From assembly GCA_041687395.1 (NCBI GenBank), contig JAWLCA010000005.1:1-64000 (forward strand): a stretch of 64,000 bases of DNA, in the 5' to 3' direction. Shown piece by piece: positions 1 to 6,980 of this stretch (positions are counted from its first letter, which is position 1; every line of letters begins with the position of its first letter). Source of the stretch: JAWLCA01 sp041687395 (GTDB taxonomy: Bacteria; Pseudomonadota; Alphaproteobacteria; Rhodobacterales; Rhodobacteraceae). The notes under the pieces were generated by a model. It searched no databases. It was not told where the DNA came from and saw only the letters and a program-made list of their open reading frames with translations. The position numbers and the translations under genes were made by a program.

Positions 1-225
1 TGCCCGAGCGCAGCGTGATCCCCTTGTCCGCCATCGGGTCGCTCAACGCGTACCAGTTCTGAAGGAAGTAGACCCGCAGCATCGCCTCAAGCGGCATCGA
101 GGGCGTCCGCCCTTCGGCCCCGCCTTTGGATGGTGCGGCGCGATCAGCGCCAGCAGACGGCCCCATGACACCACAGAATCCATCTCCGCCAGGAACTGCT
201 CCCGCCGCGTCACCTTCTTCTTCAT
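1..225 (-). pseudogene. IS5-family transposase N-terminus, frameshifted and cut by window edge
   Basis: Reading leftward from 225, the protein begins MKKKVTRREQFLAEMD and continues to HPKAGPKGGRP, the usual N-terminal part of IS5-group DDE transposases. At about position 84 the frame is lost. The continuation MPLEAMLRVYFLQNWYALSD is present in another frame down to position 1, which points to a one-base deletion. The open frame extends upstream of this ATG to about position 295, so the native start may be earlier. The rest lies outside the window. The copy is almost certainly inactive. It lies in the chromosomal flank, left of the island. Confidence 0.75.
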
Positions 226-354
226 CGCGTCACGAAGACCGGGAATCGCAGGCTGCTTCGGCGTCGGCGGAACTCCGCGAGGGCTTTCCCGCAGCCTATC
301 AGATCACGCCAGAGTTGCTAGGTTCTTCAGACTTTCCCAATGACTTGGAAAAGT

Positions 355-368
355 GCTCACGCGTGAGC
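355..368. repeat. 14-bp perfect palindrome near the IS5 remnant
   Basis: GCTCACGCGTGAGC is a perfect palindrome. Just left of it, 332-354 forms a second, imperfect palindrome centred on CCAATGACTTGG. The pair lies between the transposase remnant and the DUF3309-type gene, in a 200-bp stretch without a gene. It could be an IS end relic or an intergenic hairpin. I cannot tell which. Confidence 0.4.
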
Positions 369-440
369 AGGCATGCCAAAACGCCGCAGAGGCCTCGGGC
401 GAAGGCCAGCGGATCGCTCCGCTGGCATCACAACCCGGCC

Positions 441-599
441 CTAAAGCCGCCCGGTCAGCGCCATGATCAGCAGAATGATCAGGATCACGCCGACCACGCC
501 CGACGGGCCGTAGCCCCAGTTGCGCGAATGGCCCCAGGTCGGCAGCACGCCAATCAAGGCCAGAATCAGGATGATAATGAGAATCGTCGTCAACGGCAT
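441..599 (-). CDS. small DUF3309-type membrane protein, 52 aa
   Basis: This short gene reads MPLTTILIIILILALIGVLP, then TWGHSRNWGYGPSG, then a second hydrophobic segment ending in ALTGRL. Two transmembrane stretches flanking a W.HSR.WGYGPSG loop are characteristic of the DUF3309 family of tiny bacterial membrane proteins, whose function is unknown. The ATG at 599 follows a GGGAGAG ribosome-binding site at 4-5 bp. The length of about 50 residues is normal for the family. It stands alone on the minus strand in the left chromosomal flank. I infer a location in the inner membrane and nothing more. Confidence 0.85.
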   Translation of the reverse strand: MPLTTILIIILILALIGVLPTWGHSRNWGYGPSGVVGVILIILLIMALTGRL

Positions 600-749
600 C
601 GTCACTCTCCCTCGTCTCTTTGCCCGTTCACGGACACATCAGGGTAACACGGGTTGCGCCCGATCGTTCCCTCGATCCGCGTCGCCACCATGAAAATCTT
701 GTTCCCGCGCGTGCCGCATTGCGTTCCCCGGCGGGCCGCAGGGCGCGGG

Positions 750-1070
750 TCACCCCGCCATGTCGTACCCGCCCAGTTCCTCGGGCAGGAATTCCACCCA
801 CAGCCGGTGTCCCGTCGCCCGCGCGATGCGGCGCAGCGTGTCTAACCGGGGTGAGGCGCGCCCCGCCTCCATCCGCGCCACCGCCGACTGGGTGGACCCG
901 ATCCGCGCCGCCAGCGCCGCCTGGCTCAGGCCGGCCGCCTTGCGCGCGGCGACGATGCCGGCAACCACCGCCATCTCCTCGTCCCGGTCCGCAAGAAAAG
1001 CGCGGAACCGCGGGTCGGCCATCATCTCGTCGCGCATCCGCGCGAACTCGGCAAGCTGGTCGGCATCCAT
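750..1070 (-). CDS. XRE-family helix-turn-helix regulator, 106 aa
   Basis: An N-terminal acidic segment (MDADQLAEFARMRDEMMADP) is followed by a Cro/CI-type helix-turn-helix: AARKAAGLSQAALAARIG, then STQSAVARMEAGRASP, then LDTLRRIARATGHRL. The layout matches antitoxin-like XRE proteins of HigA type. The start at 1070 is chosen because AGGAGGG lies 7 bp upstream; a longer in-frame extension to 1181 would run through the promoter. No toxin gene is adjacent on either side, so it is either an orphan antitoxin or a stand-alone autoregulator. The operator-like repeats in its own promoter (1089-1122) support autorepression. Confidence 0.8.
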   Translation of the reverse strand: MDADQLAEFARMRDEMMADPRFRAFLADRDEEMAVVAGIVAARKAAGLSQAALAARIGSTQSAVARMEAGRASPRLDTLRRIARATGHRLWVEFLPEELGGYDMAG

Positions 1071-1088
1071 GGGGGTCCCTCCTGCGAC

Positions 1089-1131
1089 TATAGCAGATGA
1101 GATATATAGCATATCGGCTATGATCCGCCAA
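1089..1131 (-). promoter_or_regulatory. promoter and operator of the XRE gene
   Basis: On the minus strand, TTGGCG (1126-1131) is followed 17 bp later by TATATA (1103-1108), a good sigma-70 promoter facing the XRE gene. Overlapping it is TATAGC-N6-GCTATG (1105-1122), an almost perfect inverted repeat, with an extra TATAGC half-site at 1089-1094. The overlap with the -10 suggests autorepression. A perfect version of the same operator occurs at 44823-44840. Confidence 0.6.
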
Positions 1132-1171
1132 GCCCCTGACGATACGCCGAAATCCGGGCGCATGCGCACCA

Positions 1172-1216
1172 ACGTATGCACGCGATATGCACGGCAGATG
1201 CACGTGAATCATACGT
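1172..1216. repeat. three ATGCAC repeats with 11-bp period, flanked by ACGTATG/CATACGT
   Basis: ATGCAC occurs at 1176, 1187 and 1198, exactly one helical turn apart. The block is bracketed by the inverted pair ACGTATG (1172-1178) and CATACGT (1210-1216). It lies about 45 bp upstream of the XRE promoter -35 box, a position typical of activator sites. A two-unit version lies at 44912-44946 in the same relation to another minus-strand promoter. Confidence 0.55.
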
Positions 1217-1333
1217 CGGAATCCGCCCCGAATCGACGCCGCCCCCGATCTCCTCCGGCTCGCGTCCCGACCATACCCAAAGACCCGGCGAGCCCTCGCC
1301 AGGCCCCGGAAAGCCCGTGTCTTTTCAGGAAAG

Positions 1334-1380
1334 TGGTGCCGCTGAAGGGACTCGAACCCCCGACCCCATCATTACGAATG
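1334..1380 (-). pseudogene. 3' half of chromosomal tRNA-Thr(CGU), island attL
   Basis: These 47 bases equal the 3' half of the intact tRNA-Thr at 27765-27811: CCA end, acceptor 3' strand, T-arm, variable loop and anticodon loop, read on the minus strand. The match ends exactly after the core TTACGAATG at 1372-1380. Joined at that core to the 5' half at 27938-27975, it would give a complete 76-nt tRNA. It is therefore read as the chromosomal 3' half displaced by island insertion. It has no promoter of its own. Confidence 0.85.
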
Positions 1381-1428
1381 CTGGAAGCGCCTCGTTGGAA
1401 GGAGCTGGCCCAAGGCACCTGATGCTTG

Positions 1429-1537
1429 CTAACACTCTGTTTCACAATGTCTACTTCTCAGCGCGTTGTTAGGTGACCTTGGACGGCGCAGGAGAACTTT
1501 GGAAGAACATCCCCTACTAATGCACTACTAGTAGGGG
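1429..1537. promoter_or_regulatory. left-end candidate integrase arm sites
   Basis: CTAACAC (1429-1435) followed by TTTCAC (1440-1445) recurs at the right end (27907-27922). CCCCTACTA (1511-1519) and its inverse TAGTAGGGG (1529-1537) match the two CCCTACTA copies at 27856-27876. They lie 50-160 bp inside the left core, a normal distance for arm-type sites of tyrosine integrases. The assignment is inferred from repetition and position. Confidence 0.5.
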
Positions 1538-1631
1538 CAATCTCGACTAAACCAACACCGGCAGTGCCGGACCATAAAGTGCGTGACCAGCGGCCCGTGT
1601 GCAAGCAACCATGCAAGCGGTGGCGCACCAC

Positions 1632-1715
1632 GCCTGTGGCACCAGCGCCACCAAACCCGGCAAACCGGTCAAACCCGGCCCACCCCACCCCAAGCACGGG
1701 TCACAACCTCTCGGG
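1632..1715 (+). repeat. iteron array A: three 9-bp AAACC units
   Basis: After a CCTGTGGCACCAGCGCC segment, AAACC begins at 1653, 1662 and 1671, a strict 9-bp period. It is followed by a GC-rich tail containing CCCCAAGCACGGGT. Related arrays lie at 6870-6940 and, inverted, at 21375-21430. The rest of 1381-1881 holds the arm sites and no convincing gene. This array sits upstream of the PLD-helicase gene. Confidence 0.6.
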
Positions 1716-1881
1716 GGCGTTGGGCCGCTCGGTTCACCCTCTCTGGCATACTGCTCGAGCCCAATAGGCCAACTGTACACAGCAGAGGATGGTGGTGGGA
1801 GACAGCGCGAAAAGATCTCTTGCCGCAGGCTGCAATCAACCGCCATAGTCACCATACCCCGCCCCGATACGGTATTAACCA

Positions 1882-4800
1882 TTGTTTTCACTTCCAAATT
1901 GGCTGCGCCAAAAACCACACAACATCGACAAGCCGGAGGTCTCTACCCCGGGCAAGCTCGACAGTGCCGTCGCGCCCAAGGTCGGGACTAATATCGACCA
2001 CCTCGTTATTAACCTCTACCGGCCCCACATCACCTCGGGCGACTGCCTTATTGTGACCGGCTACCAGGACTTTCTCTCCTCGCTTGCTGTTCTGATGAAG
2101 GAGGTCAAGGACCTCAGAGACCCAGAAGCCAACACAGACATTCGCATTCGGATATCGTTCGGCATTGATACGGCGAATTCTCGGCGGTTGGGCAAGTCGA
2201 AGCCCGTTACTGAAGAGATGAAGTTATACTGGTTGGAGAAGTCAGGGCTGCAGGTTGAGGACGACGATGACTTGCTGGCGGTGCTGGCAAAGCGCGCAAT
2301 CCAGACTCGTAAGATTGAGCTTCGTGTCTTTGACCCTGGTTTGGCCCAAAAACACCTGGGGATCACCGGGGACCGTCGAATGCATGCCAAGATCGTGGCG
2401 TCCCGGCTGGGCGCCGTTTCGGGCTCGGCAAACTTCTCAAAGTCGGGGCTCTACAGCAACATCGAATATGCGGATGGCCTCGATGCCGGATCACACGAAC
2501 TTCAGGTGGAACGCACCCGGGCGGCTGAACAGATTTGGGACGCCTCTGCTGACTGGACTAAGGAAGCCCTCGAGATCCTCGACAGGCTCATAAAACCCGT
2601 TACGGCCGAAGATGCCATGGCGCGCATGATTTCCGAGCAGAAGGGCTTTGAACCCTGGCTCACAGGCGGTCGGCGAGAAATCACCGGCCACACGCTCTAC
2701 GGATACCAACAGGAGCTCACATACGAGGCATGTTCCATAACATACGACCACGGTATTGCCTTCGTCGAGGCGCCCACGGGGTCGGGGAAAACCGAGATCG
2801 GTTGCCACCTCGCTGAGGCCCTATCGGAGACATTTTCGCGGGTGATTCCTCGCTCTCCTGTCCATGGTGTCGCCCGGAAGAACGCGGCTGTCATCGCGCC
2901 GCCAAAGGTCATCCCGAGCTGGGTGAAGCATTCAACGAACTCCCTGGAGGCCATAGCCAACACAAGTCTTTCAAAGAAGCGCCTGCGAGGGGCCGGCGAC
3001 GACAGCAAGTCGGGTCTGAGACTCGATCAGTTCGGGGTGCTCATCATCGATGAAAGCCATACAGTGACGCCTGGCTTCGAACAGGCATCCCAGATGGCCG
3101 CGGCGGTCGAGCTCGCACCGCCCAGCTGGAACGTCTGCTTGTCCGCGACGCTTCTGGGCAATCGCGACGTCGACTGGCTTGCCCATATGCAGGAGAAGCG
3201 CGCCTCCATCTTCATGACGCCGGACTACATCCAGGCCATGGGAGAGCTGTTCGAACGTGAGATGCAAAGTTCACCCGACATTTTCGACCAGAAGGCGCCC
3301 CTTGCTGTCCTATCCGAACCAGAAACCGCTCTTTCGAGGCAGGCACGCACAGAACTCTCTGAGCTGATTTCGCCCTTTCTGGCGCGCCGCCAGCGCCGAT
3401 GCATTGGCGAGGAAGAGGATCGCTCCAAGCATGGCTATCCAAGGCTTGCCAATCATGGGCGACCCAAAACGCTGAAGCTCACGAAACCTCAGAAGGCACG
3501 CCTCGACGAAATCGTGGCACTCTGTAATGAACTCGCGCCCGGCGGGCGGGTTACGGCAGTCGAGAAGAGCCGGTTTGGACACGTGAAGACGCAGCAGAGT
3601 ACTCAGGATCAGCTCCATATACGAAACCTGCTGAACATACTTCGAGTGAACGCGGCGCAGGCAGCTTGGGAGATGTCCCACGGCGTTATCGGGAAATGGC
3701 TGCGAGAGTTTGAGCAAGGCTCCAAGAGTGGGCGTCGAGCGCCGCACCCAGGTCAGTCCAATATGTTTGGTCTGCTAGGCATCGACGCGCTGGCGGTCCC
3801 CGAGAAGTGTGACGCTCTAGCCCAAATGCTCAACTCACAGACGCTGCGTGAGCTTGATGAGAAACGATATGACGCCTGCCACGGCATCCAGCAACATATG
3901 GATCGCGTTGTCTTTCTCGCAGAGCGCACGGACACGCTCGAAATCTTCGCCGAGGCGCTTTCCCGCCGCGGTCACCACACGAACTTCGTTGTTGGGAACC
4001 AGACCAAGGGTGATGAAAGGGCCGTGAAGGCCATCTTTGGCAGCGGACCGGATGGCTTCAGGCGGATCACGCATGGCAAGTCGGTAGAGTCCTACTTCCG
4101 CCCTGGGGGCAAGAACGCACCAGATGGACCAGCCTCGGTCTTCCTCACTTACAAGATGGCTGAGGGTATCAACCTCCAGTCAGCCGACACGCTTGTTCTC
4201 CTCGGGGTCACGTCCAACCTTAAAGAACTGATCCAAGGGTTGGGGCGCATCGACCGGATCGATAGTCAGTTCGGGATAGTAAACTACCACCTGGTCGATT
4301 TTCCGGTCGGGCAATTTGCATCCGACGACAAGGTGGCCAACCGCATCGCGAACTATCGGACACTTGCGGGTGAAGAGCTGATTGACGCGGTCCAGGAAGT
4401 TGGATCGGAGGATGCGGAAGTAATTCTGGAGAGCGTCATACGCTACCTTAGGTCAACCAGGCGGATGCGAGACAACAACTTCCACGATGTTCTCGCTCGG
4501 ATCAAAGAGAAGATTTCTCCGGCGCGATATGGTCTCATCAGCAAGGCCAGAATCGCAGGCACCTGGGGCGCTGAACTAGCGCTTCTATCTGCCAGAGAGA
4601 GCTTCACCGGCCTGCATCTGAAGGGCGTCGATAAGCCAACCAGCTTCTTTCCTCCGCGCTTGCTGCTGCTGAGGCCCTCTGAGACGGGCCTCCTGTTGGA
4701 ACGTGGTCAGCTGACCTGTGCCAAGACCCTTGAGTCGGCATACGAGAGGACCAAGAGCCTCGGCTTGGAACAGAAGAGGATGACCGACGAAGATCTGGCT

Positions 4801-5250
4801 AGCGCGCTTGAAACCATCTCTGCCCAGCTTGGACGGCTTACAGAATGGGACCTACGCCCGGCACGCGTCGAAAGCCTGATGAAGGCCTGCGCTGAGTTCA
4901 TGAGCCGACGGACCGATGAGGACACTGATGATCAAGAGATGTTCGGGCACCTGTCTCTGCCCGCCATCGAAATGATCTGCGAGTCTTGGAGCAGATTGCT
5001 TGACCCGTACTGGGAGCAAGCCAAGCAAGAGGTGCGGGATAGCTTCGCCTATGAGGACCTGCCAAAGGGGTACATTGCGATCCAGGCAATTCTGCAGAAG
5101 CTCGAAGGTGACATACCCGGCGCTGACGAAGTACACGGAAAAATGGCTACGGTGATTGAAGAAGCCGAGCTACTTTCGAGGGATCACGAGCCAGAGATTG
5201 GGCGTCGGGTTTCGGTGGTCTTCTTTTCGGGCGGTACGGGCGAGCACTGA
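1882..5250 (+). CDS. PLD-nuclease/SNF2-like helicase fusion, probable anti-phage protein, 1122 aa
   Basis: The N-terminal third holds a single phospholipase D-type catalytic motif: MHAKIV (His168, Lys170), then GSANFS (181-186) and NIEYADG (193-199). A superfamily 2 helicase follows, with Walker A APTGSGKT (297-304), DESH box (380-383), and C-terminal motifs AEGINLQSADTLVLL and QGLGRIDRID near 755-795. The C-terminal 300 residues are helical and unrecognised. PLD nucleases and SNF2-type helicases act together in known defence systems such as DISARM; here both are in one chain. The start is a TTG at 1882 without a clear ribosome-binding site, so a few N-terminal residues are uncertain. It is a single-gene unit on the plus strand, convergent with the next operon. 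A role in cutting invading DNA is inferred. Confidence 0.8.
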   Translation: MFSLPNWLRQKPHNIDKPEVSTPGKLDSAVAPKVGTNIDHLVINLYRPHITSGDCLIVTGYQDFLSSLAVLMKEVKDLRDPEANTDIRIRISFGIDTANSRRLGKSKPVTEEMKLYWLEKSGLQVEDDDDLLAVLAKRAIQTRKIELRVFDPGLAQKHLGITGDRRMHAKIVASRLGAVSGSANFSKSGLYSNIEYADGLDAGSHELQVERTRAAEQIWDASADWTKEALEILDRLIKPVTAEDAMARMISEQKGFEPWLTGGRREITGHTLYGYQQELTYEACSITYDHGIAFVEAPTGSGKTEIGCHLAEALSETFSRVIPRSPVHGVARKNAAVIAPPKVIPSWVKHSTNSLEAIANTSLSKKRLRGAGDDSKSGLRLDQFGVLIIDESHTVTPGFEQASQMAAAVELAPPSWNVCLSATLLGNRDVDWLAHMQEKRASIFMTPDYIQAMGELFEREMQSSPDIFDQKAPLAVLSEPETALSRQARTELSELISPFLARRQRRCIGEEEDRSKHGYPRLANHGRPKTLKLTKPQKARLDEIVALCNELAPGGRVTAVEKSRFGHVKTQQSTQDQLHIRNLLNILRVNAAQAAWEMSHGVIGKWLREFEQGSKSGRRAPHPGQSNMFGLLGIDALAVPEKCDALAQMLNSQTLRELDEKRYDACHGIQQHMDRVVFLAERTDTLEIFAEALSRRGHHTNFVVGNQTKGDERAVKAIFGSGPDGFRRITHGKSVESYFRPGGKNAPDGPASVFLTYKMAEGINLQSADTLVLLGVTSNLKELIQGLGRIDRIDSQFGIVNYHLVDFPVGQFASDDKVANRIANYRTLAGEELIDAVQEVGSEDAEVILESVIRYLRSTRRMRDNNFHDVLARIKEKISPARYGLISKARIAGTWGAELALLSARESFTGLHLKGVDKPTSFFPPRLLLLRPSETGLLLERGQLTCAKTLESAYERTKSLGLEQKRMTDEDLASALETISAQLGRLTEWDLRPARVESLMKACAEFMSRRTDEDTDDQEMFGHLSLPAIEMICESWSRLLDPYWEQAKQEVRDSFAYEDLPKGYIAIQAILQKLEGDIPGADEVHGKMATVIEEAELLSRDHEPEIGRRVSVVFFSGGTGEH

Positions 5251-5317
5251 ACGATGCGAAGCGTGATAGTGTCCACTATGTTAAATTATGAGAAGTCTGA
5301 GTTCCAATCGGACCAGT

Positions 5318-6067
5318 TTACTCATCGACTGGCGTTTCTGGTTGCAATGGCTGAGAAGTCTCCGCAGGACTTGCTTCTCTGTCAGCAGTGAAGAAATCAA
5401 TGATGCTCTCTCGGTTGACAAGCATAACAATCGCTAAAATGACCCCAAGAGGCACGTTTATCCTGATGAACCAATTCCTAACGGAAGACAGTTGATCTTT
5501 AAGTTCTGAGATCTGTTTCGATAGCTGGTAGGCTGTAAGAGCCTCTCCTGAAATCCCATTAATGATGTCAGTTGGTATCTTATCAAGATTGTTTGGAATT
5601 TTACCCTTTTCTTCATGATCTTCCTCGACCGGCTTGTCGAGATCGGCAATCCATACTGAGAAGATCTCGTCTCCATAACGAAGATTCACGTGTCTTGGGC
5701 CGGCATTGAATATCGCAAATACCAAGTTTCCATGAAATCCAGGGTTGACCTGAAACCCGGAAACGTTGACCAGGCCACGAAACTTTATTGATGCCCTGAT
5801 CGAGATGAAGCCGATTGCGGATCTGGATACTCGAACCTTCTCTCTTGTCAAAATGAATGCAAATTCACCTGGCCCAATTACAAAGGCTCCACCGTCTTCT
5901 AATTTCTTGACAGTCGATGTTCCATCACCATTGACATAGTACTCGCTACCCACAGACAGGCGGTAGCCTGCCGCTTCAACCTTTTCTTTTTCCCAAGGAG
6001 AAACCGGCCGGAGATTTTCCGGCTTCGTGCCTTCGGAAAGCCAACGGTCTCTTCCCCAAAAAGCCAA
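5318..6067 (-). CDS. membrane-anchored dUTPase/dCTP-deaminase-fold protein, 249 aa
   Basis: Residues 30-150 resemble the dCTP deaminase/dUTPase fold: AGYRLSVGSEYYV, FISIRASIKFRGL and NPGFHGNLVFAIFNAGP. In true deaminases the last motif reads VLE.x.N with a catalytic glutamate; here that position is Ala118, so deamination is unlikely. A short linker and predicted coiled region (about 175-200) lead to one membrane helix, VPLGVILAIVMLV, and a Pro/Glu-rich tail. The start is TTG at 6067, with AGGTGA 6-7 bp upstream overlapping the stop of the preceding gene. It is the last gene of a three-gene, AT-rich operon. Nucleotide sensing coupled to the membrane is a plausible but unproven role. Confidence 0.65.
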   Translation of the reverse strand: MAFWGRDRWLSEGTKPENLRPVSPWEKEKVEAAGYRLSVGSEYYVNGDGTSTVKKLEDGGAFVIGPGEFAFILTREKVRVSRSAIGFISIRASIKFRGLVNVSGFQVNPGFHGNLVFAIFNAGPRHVNLRYGDEIFSVWIADLDKPVEEDHEEKGKIPNNLDKIPTDIINGISGEALTAYQLSKQISELKDQLSSVRNWFIRINVPLGVILAIVMLVNRESIIDFFTADREASPAETSQPLQPETPVDE

Positions 6068-6073
6068 TGCCAG

Positions 6074-6556
6074 TCACCTAATGAAGAACTGTCGCTGGCG
6101 AAGCTCTGAGCGCCTCGTCTCCAGTGATTTTTCAACGTCAACAGCTTCGCTGACAGCAAAGTCCAACAACGTATCTAAAATGTCTTGATTGCTTTCCCTG
6201 GCAATCTCAATGAACGGCTCGAGGTGGTCGATCTTCTCGGCAGCATCGTTAAATCTCCCTGCAGCATCAGTAAGGCGAATGAAAAAAGAGTCGTTTGAAC
6301 GGGACGAGGAATACGACAGTTTCTGATGCAAAGTGTTCGCCGCGCTCAAACACACTAGTAGGGCGTCAACAAACGTTCTCTCGGTACGCTTTTCTTCCTT
6401 AGCCCCTCGAGCAAGTCGACCTGCATATTTGGCAAAATGCATCGCGTAGTGTTTTAGGCGTTCTTCCTTGTGGAGAGACAGTATGTCGAAGTGGTTGCGC
6501 ATGTCATGCTCGTATTGATCTTTTTGCCAATCGAGCAGTTTCTCCGAACTGTACAT
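6074..6556 (-). CDS. all-helical protein of unknown function, 160 aa
   Basis: Sequence MYSSEKLLDWQKDQYEHDMR..., rich in Lys, Glu, Ala and Leu with no hydrophobic segment, so probably a soluble helical bundle. Around residues 40-95 it reads EERLKHYAMHFAKYAGRLA and TFVDALLVCLSAANTL, vaguely reminiscent of MazG-like all-alpha pyrophosphatases, but I see no convincing metal-binding EExxE/ExxD set. I prefer the ATG at 6556 because GGGGAG lies 5 bp upstream. An in-frame ATG at 6571 overlaps the RHH stop (ATGA) and would add five residues. It lies between the RHH regulator and the dUTPase-fold gene, so a function tied to the latter is likely. Confidence 0.6.
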   Translation of the reverse strand: MYSSEKLLDWQKDQYEHDMRNHFDILSLHKEERLKHYAMHFAKYAGRLARGAKEEKRTERTFVDALLVCLSAANTLHQKLSYSSSRSNDSFFIRLTDAAGRFNDAAEKIDHLEPFIEIARESNQDILDTLLDFAVSEAVDVEKSLETRRSELRQRQFFIR

Positions 6557-6567
6557 AGTCTCTCCCC

Positions 6568-6732
6568 TCATAGAAGCCTAGCTTGCTCTGGATAGCCGTT
6601 GTTCTTCAAGAATTCTTTTATCAACCGCTCGGCAAGAGTGCTTTTTTTGTGTGAGTTTTCTTTGCAGAAGGCCTCGAAGTCCTCAGCAAGCCTGGCGTCA
6701 AGCAGTACCGTTAACCTCTTCTTGTCGCTCAC
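6568..6732 (-). CDS. ribbon-helix-helix regulator, 54 aa
   Basis: VSDKKRLTVLLDARLAEDFE followed by AFCKENSHKKSTLAERLIKE is a short beta strand plus two helices, the Arc/CopG ribbon-helix-helix fold. The GTG at 6732 is preferred because GAGGTGA lies 4-5 bp upstream; an upstream GTG at 6780 lacks such a site. Just upstream the minus strand reads TGCTAACAGCTTAACACAGC followed by ACAACAG, three AACA-type units about 8 bp apart. These are suitable as RHH operator half-sites and suggest autoregulation. Its stop codon overlaps the next gene by ATGA, so the three downstream-oriented genes are translationally linked. Confidence 0.75.
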   Translation of the reverse strand: MSDKKRLTVLLDARLAEDFEAFCKENSHKKSTLAERLIKEFLKNNGYPEQARLL

Positions 6733-6869
6733 GGGCTCACCTCTGTTGTGCTGTGTTAAGCTGTTAGCAGAAGTGCGCACTATTGCGCAAACCCTATCTG
6801 AGGGCTGTTGCCTTCCAATGCGATGAAGCCTGTAAGCGCCCTTATGTTAACCCCTTGCTGCGTGTTGTG

Positions 6870-6940
6870 CTGGCCGCACCAGACTCGGCAAACACGGCAA
6901 ACCCTGTACACCGCCGCCCCATGCACGGGTTCCACTACTC
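6870..6940 (+). repeat. iteron array B, degenerate
   Basis: GGCAAACACGGCAAACCCTG places AAAC units at 6890 and 6899, with a degenerate ACACC at 6908, keeping the 9-bp period seen in arrays A and C. It is followed by CCCCATGCACGGGTT, close to the tail of array A. It lies between the end of the helicase IV-like gene and the promoter of the RHH operon. The 200-bp gap 6781-6980 contains no gene. Confidence 0.5.
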
Positions 6941-6980
6941 GCAAGGCGCCCTTGTCCAGGTGTCGCCTGCGCTCGGTAGA

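Noticed and set aside
1071..1333. Toxin partner for the XRE protein
   Set aside because: No HigB/RelE-like frame on either strand; the space is filled by the promoter and repeats.
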